A DNA stretch of 18,053 bases from Methylocystaceae bacterium (lineage in GTDB: Bacteria; Pseudomonadota; Alphaproteobacteria; Rhizobiales; Beijerinckiaceae). The position numbers and the translations under genes were made by a program. Location of the stretch: the NCBI GenBank assembly GCA_003152255.1, contig PLZT01000537.1, positions 1-18,053 of the forward strand, read 5' to 3'. This document shows positions 1 to 6,542 of the stretch, piece by piece. A model generated the notes under the pieces. The model had not been told where the DNA came from. It saw nothing but the letters and a program-made list of their open reading frames with translations, and did no database searches. How positions within the stretch are numbered: position 1 is the first letter of the stretch; every line of letters begins with the position of its first letter.

Positions 1-2
1 GG

Positions 3-428
3 CTCGACGAGATGCTCACCGTCACAAGGCTTGGCCTGCCGCCGGAACTGCGGCGGTCGCTCGCCTGCACCAATATCATCGAGAACGTCATGGGCACGGT
101 GCGGCGTGTCTGCTGGAACGTAAAATACTGGCGTTCGCCGTCGATGGCGCTGCGCTGGGCGGGCGCGGCGATGCAGGAAGCCGCGAAGGGCTTTCGCCGG
201 CTCAAGGCCCACAAGCAGTTGCCGCTCTTGAAGGCCGCGCTCGCCAAGCGAAAGGCGCTGGGAACTTCAGGGAACCAGCATCTTGTCCAAACGGCAAAGC
301 TGCGTAGACTCCCAATCCGCGACGCCCGCTTCTGGATTTTCAACATCAAGCGGGACATCGCCCATCCCGCCAGCAGCCTGCTCGTAGCGCAGCTTAACGC
401 GACCCGGCGCAACTTAGAACCATTATGA
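3..428 (+). CDS. IS256-family transposase, C-terminal part (5' end outside window)
   Basis: The frame is already open at the left edge, so the gene starts upstream of the window. The first ~85 residues match the C-terminal part of Mutator/IS256-type DDE transposases: the stretch with TNIIENVMGTVRR, then NVKYWRS, then RWAGAAMQEAAKGFRRLKAH. The third catalytic acidic residue lies in the family's C-terminal helix, here probably the E of IIEN. After about KRKALG the sequence no longer resembles the family and runs about 45 further residues to the stop, which may be native or read-through caused by rearrangement. Only the end of the element is seen, and I could not identify its terminal repeat. 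Confidence 0.8.
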   Translation, partial: LDEMLTVTRLGLPPELRRSLACTNIIENVMGTVRRVCWNVKYWRSPSMALRWAGAAMQEAAKGFRRLKAHKQLPLLKAALAKRKALGTSGNQHLVQTAKLRRLPIRDARFWIFNIKRDIAHPASSLLVAQLNATRRNLEPL

Positions 429-485
429 TCTGCAAACGGCGCGACACGTTAACTCGCTGCCGGCTAGCATGTGGCCCGCGATCTT

Positions 486-695
486 TCATCCCTCCGATGG
501 CTTGCGCGGCTCGACCCTGCATCCGCGCAGGGCGCAGGCGGGGCATAGCCCTGCGGACCCATAGATGAAGAACCCGACGCCGAGGAGAGCGAGCGCCCAG
601 CCGAGAGGCGTCTCGCCGAGGTAGAAATTGGCAAGAAGAGTGAGCGCCAAAGCGACGACAAGATGCGGCGCGCGCCGCCAACCACGAGGATGCAT
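486..695 (-). CDS. Small DUF2892-like membrane protein
   Basis: A 69-residue protein. The start at 695 is favoured by an AAAGGAG ribosome-binding site 7-8 nt upstream on the minus strand. It has two hydrophobic segments (about residues 10-25 and 30-48), then the sequence GSAGLCPACALRGC near the C-terminus. This resembles the inner-membrane DUF2892/YgaP-tail family, whose second helix usually ends in a GxCPxxxxLG motif. Such proteins often sit beside rhodanese, sulfur-handling or metal genes, but their function is unknown. The three clustered cysteines could bind a metal or a thiol (inference). No partner gene is adjacent; it lies alone between two mobile-element remnants. Confidence 0.6.
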   Translation of the reverse strand: MHPRGWRRAPHLVVALALTLLANFYLGETPLGWALALLGVGFFIYGSAGLCPACALRGCRVEPRKPSEG

Positions 696-1033
696 CTTCG
701 GCTCCTTTCTGCGCAGAGAAATGGTGACGCGCCGCCCAAGACGCAATAGCTGGGATTCCCCGGATGAACGCCTAACGAGCATCGATTGTTCCCTTTTCCG
801 ACCGGATTGGTTGGCGGCGCGCTGCCCGTGAATCGCTCTTTGCCGCTTTCGGCGGGGTTAGCGACGTCCCACCGCGCACGCCGACGTTTCTCCTCTCTCA
901 TTTGGACGCAATCCTCCCGTCGGCTGGGCTCGAACGCATGACAATCGAACCCTTCACGCTGCTGACGCAGCCGGTGGCGGCCGCAGTTCGGCGATTAGCC
1001 GCGGGATGTCGGCGAACAAGTTTCTTGGAATGG
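696..1033. other. Stretch without a supported gene
   Basis: No reading frame here has both a plausible start site and recognisable protein sequence. On the minus strand the frame just past the group II intron end reads NLFADIPRLIAELRP and then stops at about 955. This could be a relic of the gene into which the intron once inserted. Nothing else stands out. Confidence 0.4.
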
Positions 1034-1108
1034 GTCGAGTAGCGGAGGGGAATTTCACCCCTCCGACCTCACGAAACCGGGCGTGAGGCTCTCGCCTCAT
1101 CCGGCTTC
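1034..1108 (-). ncRNA. Group II intron 3' end: domains V and VI
   Basis: Read on the minus strand, 1108 to 1073 forms a typical domain V. GAAGCCGG pairs with CCGGTTTC (8 pairs, one G-T) and carries the AGC triad. A short internal bulge follows, then a GAGGC/GCCTC stem closed by a GAGA tetraloop of GNRA type. Directly downstream, 1072 to about 1034 forms domain VI: a GGAGGGG/CCCCTCC hairpin on a GTCG/CGAC base, with an unpaired A in CGCTACT about seven bases from the end, the expected branch-point position. The intron's 3' end is therefore near 1034. The rest of the intron is missing upstream, so it is a remnant unable to splice alone. Confidence 0.8.
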
Positions 1109-1137
1109 TACCTTCCAGCCGACGGTCGGATGCCGAT

Positions 1138-1187
1138 CTACCACAGATACAAGAGGTTCGGGTCACGCCGCGCGAGCCGTCCTAGCT
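1138..1187 (-). pseudogene. C-terminal tail of a group II intron reverse transcriptase/maturase
   Basis: On the minus strand, immediately upstream of domain V, a frame reads QLGRLARRDPNLLYLW and stops at 1140-1138. That is where the intron-encoded protein of a bacterial group II intron ends, about 30 nt before domain V. Only about 16 residues remain because the sequence is cut at 1188 by the repeat copy. The identification rests mainly on position, as the peptide is too short for a domain match. Confidence 0.45.
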
Positions 1188-1264
1188 GTTAATCGACGCC
1201 GATCGGCATGGTAAGTAATTGATACAGCTCATAGGAGAGGGGTCAGGAGGTCTCGCCGATTTAC
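1188..1264 (+). repeat. Copy 1 of the 77-90 bp repeat
   Basis: This copy shares the core CGACGCCGATCGGCA, GGTAAGTAATTGATACAG and CATAGGAGAGGGGTCAGGAG with the copies at 3298-3387 and 13687-13776, in the same orientation. It begins GTTAATCG and ends GCCGATTTAC, so its right end carries a mismatch to the 10-bp inverted repeat (GCCGATTAAC) of the others. It lacks 13 bp near the left end that the other two have. It abuts the truncated group II intron remnant, so it probably marks a recombination or insertion junction. Confidence 0.85.
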
Positions 1265-1382
1265 ACACGCCCGCTGCAACCCGAAGCAGTCGTCCGCAAA
1301 AGACCGCATTCACACGCTGGCAGGGTGATTTTCTGATGGCCACGCGCTATTGAGGGCGCTCATGGGGCAGACGCAAGAATCC

Positions 1383-1519
1383 TCATCCAAGGGATAGCGG
1401 GCGGCGGAAGTTGTAGCCGACGGTGACGAGGACGGCGTTTGTTGGCCGCCAGCGGCAGGCGCGCGGTGGTTTCGGCCCATTCGATGCTCGGTTTGGAAAT
1501 GGCCGATGACCGGCTCGAC
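1383..1519 (-). pseudogene. IS5-type transposase C-terminal remnant, frameshifted
   Basis: On the minus strand the frame starting at 1519 reads VEPVIGHFQTEHRMGRN. A second frame then continues NAVLVTVGYNFRRPLSLG before a stop at 1385-1383. Together these reproduce the typical C-terminal end of IS5-group DDE transposases (EPVIGHxKxEHRMGRN, then NAVLAAxGYNFR). The two parts lie in different frames, so at least one frameshift has occurred, and no N-terminal part is visible. The remaining sequence up to 1735 shows nothing recognisable. Confidence 0.65.
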
Positions 1520-1735
1520 GGCGTGGACGGACCCAATCTCCGGATCGAGGGGGATAAGCCATTCCGGTCTATTCGGCCTCCCTCGCCGAAAATGTCGTCC
1601 TTAACTTCTCTTCGGGATCTCGAACAAATTGCCGACCCTACATCAAATGTGATACGAGCCAATCGTCTGTCCAACACCGTCAATTGCTGGCATGGTTAAG
1701 ATGCACAGCAATCCGATTTTCTACGCTAGAATGTC

Positions 1736-2158
1736 ATGCTGACCAACAAAGCGAAATACGGCCTTAAGGCCATGGTGCATCTCGCTAAAATCCCTCCAGG
1801 GCACATGGCCCATGTAAATGACATAGCGACAGCTAACCAAATCCCAAAGAGATTTCTTGACGCAATCCTCGCGGAATTGCGCAACGCTGGTTACGTTCAT
1901 TCTAAGAAAGGATTGGGCGGCGGCTATATGCTGGCCCGCCCTGCGGATGGGATCGGAATTGGCAACATTATTCGCGTTCTCGACGGACCGCTGGCGCCCA
2001 TTCAATGCGCGAGCAAGACACTCTATCAGAGATGCGACGATTGTGTGGATGAAACAAAATGCGCCGTGCACCTAGTTATGATGGAGGTGCGCAATGCCTT
2101 AGCAAACGTTCTCGACAATCAGTCTCTGGCGCAAGTTTGCGCGATGGCAACTCCTTAG
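1736..2158 (+). CDS. Rrf2-family transcriptional regulator with four cysteines
   Basis: A 140-residue protein with the Rrf2 winged helix-turn-helix. The N-terminus (LTNKAKYGLKAMVHLA) and the wing (KKGLGGGYMLARP, about residues 57-69) are diagnostic of the IscR/NsrR/RirA/CymR family. IscR-like members bind an Fe-S cluster with three cysteines around 92-105. Here Cys91, Cys100, Cys103 and Cys109 lie in that region, so a cluster ligand set is likely, but the spacing (C-x8-C-x2-C-x5-C) differs from IscR and NsrR. It probably senses iron-sulfur status, NO or oxidants (inference). The Met/His-rich secreted protein lies 216 bp downstream on the same strand and is a candidate target. Confidence 0.9.
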   Translation: MLTNKAKYGLKAMVHLAKIPPGHMAHVNDIATANQIPKRFLDAILAELRNAGYVHSKKGLGGGYMLARPADGIGIGNIIRVLDGPLAPIQCASKTLYQRCDDCVDETKCAVHLVMMEVRNALANVLDNQSLAQVCAMATP

Positions 2159-2223
2159 CACGTTGGTGTCGATCGCCGAGAAGAAGAAGCCCTGACCCTG
2201 CGACGACGTGGCGCGTGTTAAAT

Positions 2224-2253
2224 GTGAGAAAATCACGGACCGGCGCCTATATT
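2224..2253 (+). promoter_or_regulatory. Possible promoter/operator of the Spy-like gene
   Basis: A TATATT -10-like hexamer at 2248-2253 has a weak -35-like TGAGAA at 2225-2230 (17-bp spacing). Over the -35 is a small dyad, GTGA-N5-TCAC (2224-2236), that could be a regulator site. If used, the transcript has a leader of about 115 nt containing the hairpin at 2265-2291. This rests on motif inspection only. Confidence 0.3.
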
Positions 2254-2264
2254 TTAACAGTTTG

Positions 2265-2291
2265 CTCCCGCTTGGCGAAGCCGAGCGGGAG
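2265..2291 (+). other. Strong 12-bp hairpin between the Rrf2 and Spy-like genes
   Basis: CTCCCGCTTGGC (2265-2276) and GCCGAGCGGGAG (2280-2291) pair over 12 positions with one G-T pair and a GAA loop. No T-run follows, so it is not a standard intrinsic terminator for the Rrf2 gene. It may be an mRNA-stabilising or processing structure in the leader of the downstream gene. Confidence 0.55.
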
Positions 2292-2374
2292 GTGGCTGAT
2301 TCCGTTCTGCAGCTGCCAATCGCAGAGACTGCCTAAATTTCACGCGCAGCAGAACGCGCTAAAGGGAGATTCTT

Positions 2375-2998
2375 ATGAGCCTACACAATGAGCCATCACG
2401 CAAAATCCTGTCTCGCTTCGCCGCGACGACGGTGGCGCTGCTCTTTTCGGTCGGCGCCGCTCTGGCCCAGGCCCCGCAAAGCAATGGAATGGACCATGGC
2501 GCCGTGAGTCACGACATGAAGGGTATGGATATGAAGGGCATGGGCGGCATGGGTGGGATGGACCACGGCAAGAGCGGTATGGGCGGGATGGACCACGACG
2601 GTGGTGGTATGGGCGGCATGATGCGGCAGATGCTCTGTGGCGTGACGGAGCATGTCGAAGGCCGCCTCGCCTATCTCAAGGCTGAGTTGAAACTCACTGA
2701 TCAGCAACAGGCGGCGTGGAACACATTCGCCGAAGCCTACCGCGCGACGACGCAAAAGACCGCTAAGGTATGCGCGGCCATGGATGCGGCCGGCCCCGAC
2801 CACTCTATGCACCAGGGCGTCCTCGGACATCTCGCGATGATGGATCATCATATGAGCGACCATCTCGACTCGGTGCGTGGCCTGAAGGGCGCTTTAGAGC
2901 CTCTGTTCGCCATATTGACCGAGGACCAAAAAAAGATCGCCGATCACGCTTTGATGAACGTCATGGACGTCGGCATGGGCAAGATGATGGGGCATTAA
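2375..2998 (+). CDS. Secreted Met/His-rich Spy/CpxP-like protein (LTxxQ motif)
   Basis: A 207-residue protein with ribosome-binding site GGGAG about 6 nt before the ATG. A Sec signal peptide covers about residues 1-32 (basic start, hydrophobic core, cleavage near ALAQ). Residues ~38-83 are a low-complexity stretch of Met, His, Gly and Asp with repeated GMDH and GGM units, typical of periplasmic copper-binding segments. The helical domain has two LTxxQ-type motifs, LTDQQ at 107-111 and LTEDQ at 181-185, the hallmark of Spy/CpxP-like periplasmic proteins. Members act as stress chaperones or metal-binding proteins. Copper binding is inferred from composition. It lies downstream of the Rrf2 gene and has its own terminator. 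Confidence 0.85.
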   Translation: MSLHNEPSRKILSRFAATTVALLFSVGAALAQAPQSNGMDHGAVSHDMKGMDMKGMGGMGGMDHGKSGMGGMDHDGGGMGGMMRQMLCGVTEHVEGRLAYLKAELKLTDQQQAAWNTFAEAYRATTQKTAKVCAAMDAAGPDHSMHQGVLGHLAMMDHHMSDHLDSVRGLKGALEPLFAILTEDQKKIADHALMNVMDVGMGKMMGH

Positions 2999-3017
2999 TC
3001 CAAAGCTCCGTGTCACC

Positions 3018-3048
3018 AAGCCGCGCCACTGGCGCGGCTTGTTTTATT
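3018..3048 (+). terminator. Rho-independent terminator of the Spy-like gene
   Basis: A perfect 10-bp stem, AAGCCGCGCC (3018-3027) with GGCGCGGCTT (3031-3040), has an ACT loop and is followed by GTTTTATTT. It lies 20 bp after the stop codon. The 249 bp from here to the repeat copy at 3298 hold no recognisable gene. Confidence 0.9.
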
Positions 3049-3297
3049 TAGCGCAAAAATCTCACGGCGGCGAACAAACCTTTTGGCTTGGGTGGGGCCG
3101 GCTCTTCCGGCGGGCCCCTGACGGCGCTCGGCGAAGCAATCGTCGCCCCATCACCCTGGAACCCGGGATGAGCCAAAAAGAATTTCTTCGACCACCCGCC
3201 GAACAATGCTGTTGCACATCCAGTTGATCAGACGTTGCGTTGGAAAGCTGAGCCCTTCCAGCAGTCGCCTGTGAATGCTCTCGTGAGTCGATCTTCC

Positions 3298-3387
3298 GTT
3301 AATCGGCACCGGGTCTCGACGCCGATCGGCACGGTAAGTAATTGATACAGCTCATAGGAGAGGGGTCAGGAGGTCGCGCCGATTAAC
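3298..3387 (+). repeat. Copy 2 of the 90-bp repeat, with perfect 10-bp terminal inverted repeats
   Basis: It begins GTTAATCGGC and ends GCCGATTAAC, a perfect inverted repeat at its tips. Inside are a 10-bp palindrome GCCGATCGGC and the conserved core GGTAAGTAATTGATACAG...CATAGGAGAGGGGTCAGGAG. It matches copies 1 and 3 almost base for base. It is too short to code for anything. It could be a small non-autonomous (MITE-like) element or the solo end of a larger insertion sequence. I see no clear target-site duplication. Confidence 0.85.
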
Positions 3388-3520
3388 AATTTTTGATAGA
3401 GATTGGTCCTGCTCGGATATGACTAGCGCATCGTCGACTTCGACAACGAGATGTCGAATCGCGCTGCCCAGATTTCGTGCGGATTCCATACCATGTTGGG
3501 CCTAGACCCTCCGTTCTCGC

Positions 3521-3549
3521 TTGCAAAATGAGACGACTGGTCATATTAT
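3521..3549 (+). promoter_or_regulatory. Promoter of the TetR gene with operator O1 in its spacer
   Basis: TTGCAA (3521-3526) and TATTAT (3544-3549) are separated by exactly 17 bp. Transcription would be expected about 7 nt beyond the -10, at the A of the ATG (3556), and no ribosome-binding site precedes that ATG, so the mRNA is probably leaderless. The 17-nt motif AGACGACTGGTCATATT (3531-3547) fills the spacer and overlaps the -10. It recurs with two changes at 4170-4186. A repressor bound here would block polymerase, consistent with autoregulation. Confidence 0.65.
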
Positions 3550-3555
3550 CGCGCT

Positions 3556-4149
3556 ATGAGCAGGCGCGACGTCAAAGAACTTCGAGAAAAACTCCTAGAT
3601 CAAGGTGTGGTTCTGCTGATGGAGCAGGGCTATCACGGCACGGGTCTTCAGGAGCTGGTGCAGCGCGTCGGGATGCCGAAAGGGTCATTTTACAATTATT
3701 TCCCGAGCAAAGAGGCGTTCAGCGCCGAGGTCGTCAAGCACTACATCGAGCCGTTCATCACGCAGCTTGACAGTCATCTGCAGCGCCACGACGTGAACGC
3801 CGAAACGGCGTTGAAGGATTATTTCAAAGAGCTGATCGAGGAGACCGAGCGCCGCGATTTCAAAGGTGGTTGTCTGCTCGGCAATCTGATCGGCGAAATC
3901 GGCGACACGAGCGACCTCTGCCAGACCTCCTTGCGCGAAGCCGTGCACCGCTATCGCGACAAGCTGCAAGAGGGACTGGCCCGCGCGCAACAGGAGGGCA
4001 GTTTCCGCAAGGATTTGGACGCGAAAGACATGGCCGATTTTCTCGTCAATGTCTGGCAGGGCGCGTTGCTACGCATGAAGATCGAGCGGTCCGTGCGCCC
4101 GCTGATCCAATTCTGTGACTTCCTGCTCAACGGCTATTTCAAAGCGTGA
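3556..4149 (+). CDS. TetR-family repressor, NemR-like (Cys106/Lys175)
   Basis: A 197-residue protein. The N-terminal TetR helix-turn-helix is at about residues 29-50 (TGLQELVQRVGMPKGSFYNYF). The ligand domain holds the segment DFKGGCLLGNL with Cys106, a second Cys122, and LLRMK ending at Lys175. The E. coli repressor NemR senses hypochlorite, methylglyoxal and other electrophiles through Cys106 with Lys175. Both positions, and the length, match here, so a NemR/AcuR-type sensor of reactive electrophiles or oxidants is likely. The start is the only sensible ATG and appears leaderless. Likely targets are its own promoter (O1) and the mtoX operon (O2, 20 bp past its stop). The actual inducer is unknown; products of methanethiol oxidation such as formaldehyde and H2O2 are candidates by inference. 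Confidence 0.85.
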   Translation: MSRRDVKELREKLLDQGVVLLMEQGYHGTGLQELVQRVGMPKGSFYNYFPSKEAFSAEVVKHYIEPFITQLDSHLQRHDVNAETALKDYFKELIEETERRDFKGGCLLGNLIGEIGDTSDLCQTSLREAVHRYRDKLQEGLARAQQEGSFRKDLDAKDMADFLVNVWQGALLRMKIERSVRPLIQFCDFLLNGYFKA

Positions 4150-4169
4150 GCTTTATTTTCGCCAGCTCA

Positions 4170-4186
4170 AGACGACCGGTCATTTT
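4170..4186 (+). promoter_or_regulatory. Operator O2 upstream of the DUF4242-mtoX operon
   Basis: AGACGACCGGTCATTTT matches the O1 motif at 3531-3547 at 15 of 17 positions. It contains the perfect palindrome GACCGGTC (4174-4181), a core typical of NemR/TetR-type boxes. It ends 30 bp before the ATG at 4217. No strong -35/-10 pair could be assigned around it; CATTTT at 4181-4186 is a weak -10 candidate. Confidence 0.65.
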
Positions 4187-4216
4187 CCGACCATTCAAAG
4201 GCAAGCGAGGGACAAA

Positions 4217-4486
4217 ATGCCGAAATACCTCATCGAACGCGAAATACCGGGCGCGGCCAAAATGTCCGCTTCGGACTTACGGGCGATCTCGCAACGCTCC
4301 TGCGCGGTCATCCGAAATCTCGGTCCCGACGTGCAGTGGGTGGAGAGCTTCGTCACGGATGACAAAGTCTATTGCATTTACATCGCATCGGACGCGGAAA
4401 TCATCCGAAAGCACGCGGAGCAAGGCGGCTTTCCGGCCAATCGCATCAGCGAAATCAAGGGGATTATCGATCCCGCCACCGCTTGA
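4217..4486 (+). CDS. DUF4242 (nickel-binding SCO4226-like) small protein
   Basis: An 89-residue protein with ribosome-binding site GAGGGA just upstream. It begins MPKYLIEREIPGA, and the order of the pieces SDLRAISQRSCAVIRNLG, VQWVESFVTDDKVYCIY, and AEIIRKHAEQGGFPANRI follows DUF4242. This family folds as a ferredoxin-like dimer; the Streptomyces member SCO4226 binds nickel. Its role beside methanethiol oxidase is not known. It has no signal peptide, so it acts in the cytoplasm. It precedes mtoX by 28 bp on the same strand and is probably the first gene of the operon under O2. Two cysteines (in QRSC and VYC) and His at HAEQGG are possible metal ligands. Confidence 0.85.
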   Translation: MPKYLIEREIPGAAKMSASDLRAISQRSCAVIRNLGPDVQWVESFVTDDKVYCIYIASDAEIIRKHAEQGGFPANRISEIKGIIDPATA

Positions 4487-4514
4487 TCGAACACAAAAAA
4501 AGAGGGAGAGAGAC

Positions 4515-5831
4515 ATGAGGCCTATAACCGAAAAACGCGCGCCGAAGGCGCTTGCCACGCTTGGCTTATGCCTTCTCGCGGGCGCTTTTTCCAGCGCCGC
4601 CGTAGTGCCGGCGCGGGCAGACGAGACCTGCAACTCGCCCTTCATGACCGGACTGATCAAAGGGCAAGAACAATATCTCCATGTTTGGACGCTCGGCGAA
4701 AAGGGCGTCGGGGACGAGTCCTACAAGCTGGTGACGATCGACGTCATTCCGGGTTCTTCGACCTATGGAAAAGTGACCCATACGATCTCCGTCGGCGGGC
4801 GCGGCGAGGCGCATCACATGGGCTTCACCGACGATCGCAAATATCTTTGGGCCGGCCGCCTCGACGACAGCAAGATCTTCATCTTCGACGTCGGCTCCGA
4901 TCCGAGCACACCGAAACTCGTCAAGACCATCGACAATTTGGCGGAAAGCACTGGCTTCGTCGGGCCGCACACATTCTACGCCCTGCCCGGTCGCATGCTC
5001 GTGCAAGCGTTGTCGAACAAGAAGGACCATGGCGGCGCGACGAGCCTCATCACTTACAACAACGCCGGCGATCTCGTCGTCACCACGCCGATGCCTCTCG
5101 ATAACGGCGGCGACGGCTATGGTTACGACATCGCCATCAACCCCGGCCAGAACCGAATGCTCACATCGAGCTTCACCGGCTGGACCAACTACATGATGGA
5201 CCTGTCGCAGCTCATCCAAGACAGCGTAGCCATGAAGAACTTTGGAAACACCATGGTCCTGTGGGATCTGAAGGCGATGAAGCCCGAAAAGGTGTTTTCC
5301 GTTCCCGGCGCGCCGCTGGAAATCCGTTGGGCGCTGAAGCCCGGCGCCGATTGGGCGATCACCGCCGGCGCGCTCACGTCAAAACTCTATCTGGTGAAGC
5401 AGGACGAGAACCATCAGTGGCAGGCGAAGCCCGTGGCGGATATCGGCGATCCGTCGAAGATTCCGCTGCCTGTCGACATCTCGATTTCGTCGGACGCGTC
5501 GTCTCTGTGGGTCAACACCTTCATGGATGGAACCGCGCGGCTGTTCGATCTGACGAACCCCGAAGTTCCCAAGCAGGTCTATTCGAAGAAGATCGGCGCG
5601 CAGGTCAATATGGTCTCGCAGAGCTGGGACGGAAAGCGCGTCTATTTCACGTCCTCGCTGCTCGCCAATTGGGACAAGAAGGGCGTCGACAACGAGCAGT
5701 TTTTGAAAGGCTATTCCTGGGACGGCAAGGAGTTGAAAGAGGATTTCGTAGTCGACTTCCACAAGGAAGGGCTTGGACGCGCGCATCACATGAAATTCAC
5801 CGCGCGGGCTCAGAAGGCGGAATTGCGGTGA
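4515..5831 (+). CDS. mtoX: Methanethiol oxidase (SBP56 / selenium-binding protein family)
   Basis: A 438-residue periplasmic enzyme of the copper-dependent methanethiol oxidase family, converting CH3SH with O2 and water to formaldehyde, H2S and H2O2. The ATG at 4515 follows an AGAGGGAGAG ribosome-binding site and gives a Sec signal peptide (cleavage near ARA35/D36). The body is the beta-propeller SBP56 domain with its conserved histidine motifs: GEAHHMGF (His100/101), GPHTFYALPG (His152) and the C-terminal GRAHHMKF (His424/425), plus TSSLLANWD. The frame is open further upstream, but that overlaps the DUF4242 gene and is not coding. Only one cysteine remains in the mature N-terminus. The following sco and mauG-like genes are the partners known for bacterial mtoX, and the stop overlaps the sco start (GTGA). 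Confidence 0.93.
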   Translation: MRPITEKRAPKALATLGLCLLAGAFSSAAVVPARADETCNSPFMTGLIKGQEQYLHVWTLGEKGVGDESYKLVTIDVIPGSSTYGKVTHTISVGGRGEAHHMGFTDDRKYLWAGRLDDSKIFIFDVGSDPSTPKLVKTIDNLAESTGFVGPHTFYALPGRMLVQALSNKKDHGGATSLITYNNAGDLVVTTPMPLDNGGDGYGYDIAINPGQNRMLTSSFTGWTNYMMDLSQLIQDSVAMKNFGNTMVLWDLKAMKPEKVFSVPGAPLEIRWALKPGADWAITAGALTSKLYLVKQDENHQWQAKPVADIGDPSKIPLPVDISISSDASSLWVNTFMDGTARLFDLTNPEVPKQVYSKKIGAQVNMVSQSWDGKRVYFTSSLLANWDKKGVDNEQFLKGYSWDGKELKEDFVVDFHKEGLGRAHHMKFTARAQKAELR

Positions 5832-6541
5832 CCGCGCCACGCATGAAAACGAAGGGCGCGTTTGCGCCTTTCGCCGCCTTCTCCCTCGCGTTGACGCTCG
5901 CGACCGCGCCGGCTCTGGGCGCGGAAACACCGACTCCGACGGTCTCGAACCTGCCGGCGCCCGGAACATACGCGCTCCAGCGCATCCAACGCATTCCCGA
6001 AGCGCAATTGTTGGATGCGGACGATAGACCAATGGCGCTCTCCATTGCCACGCGCGGCGCGATAACCGCGCTCGCCTTCTTCTATGGTCATTGCGTCGAC
6101 CCCGCGGGCTGTCCCGTCGCATGGTCGGCGTTCGAAGCATTGCAAAAGGAGGCGGCGAGCGATCCGCTTTTGCGCGGTCGGCTGAGACTGGTGTTCGTCA
6201 GCCTCGATCCGACGCACGACACGCCGACGGTGATGCGCTTGTTGCAAAAATCCGAGAACGCCGAGACGCTCCCGCCATGGCGATTTTTGACAAGCCGTTC
6301 GCAGAGCGATCTCGCGCCGCTCCTGGCGAACATGGGCCAGGACATCGCCTTCGAAACCGACGCGGGCGGAAAACGCACGGGCGTCGTCAATCACATGCTG
6401 AAGGTGTTTTTGATCGACCCAGACGGATGGGCGCGGGAAATCTACACCACCGCTTTTCTCTCCACAGACAGTCTTCTCAACGATGCGCGCACGCTCGCCA
6501 TGGCGCATCCCGAGGCGAGCAATCGAAGCGGGGCGCGGTGA
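5828..6541 (+). CDS. Sco1/SenC-type copper chaperone with CX5C motif
   Basis: A 237-residue protein. The GTG at 5828 is preferred because AGAAGGCGG lies 7 nt upstream and the start overlaps the mtoX stop as GTGA (translational coupling); the ATG at 5843 has no ribosome-binding site. A signal peptide covers ~residues 6-32 (cleavage near ALGAE). The thioredoxin-like Sco domain contains FVSLDPTHDTP, NHMLKVFLIDPDG with the copper-ligand His189, and the cysteines Cys89 and Cys95. Sco proteins normally have CxxxCP; here it is C-VDPAG-CP, two residues longer. It probably loads copper onto methanethiol oxidase in the periplasm. Sco genes are known neighbours of mtoX. Confidence 0.88.
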   Translation: MTAPRMKTKGAFAPFAAFSLALTLATAPALGAETPTPTVSNLPAPGTYALQRIQRIPEAQLLDADDRPMALSIATRGAITALAFFYGHCVDPAGCPVAWSAFEALQKEAASDPLLRGRLRLVFVSLDPTHDTPTVMRLLQKSENAETLPPWRFLTSRSQSDLAPLLANMGQDIAFETDAGGKRTGVVNHMLKVFLIDPDGWAREIYTTAFLSTDSLLNDARTLAMAHPEASNRSGAR

Positions 6542-6542
6542 C

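Noticed and set aside
464..901. 145-residue minus-strand frame around the DUF2892-like gene
   Set aside because: Arg/Ser-rich composition with no domain; the alternative frame at 486-695 has a ribosome-binding site and membrane helices.
4146..4514. N-terminal extension of mtoX to 4146
   Set aside because: It overlaps the DUF4242 gene in another frame, whereas the ATG at 4515 has a ribosome-binding site and gives a proper signal peptide.
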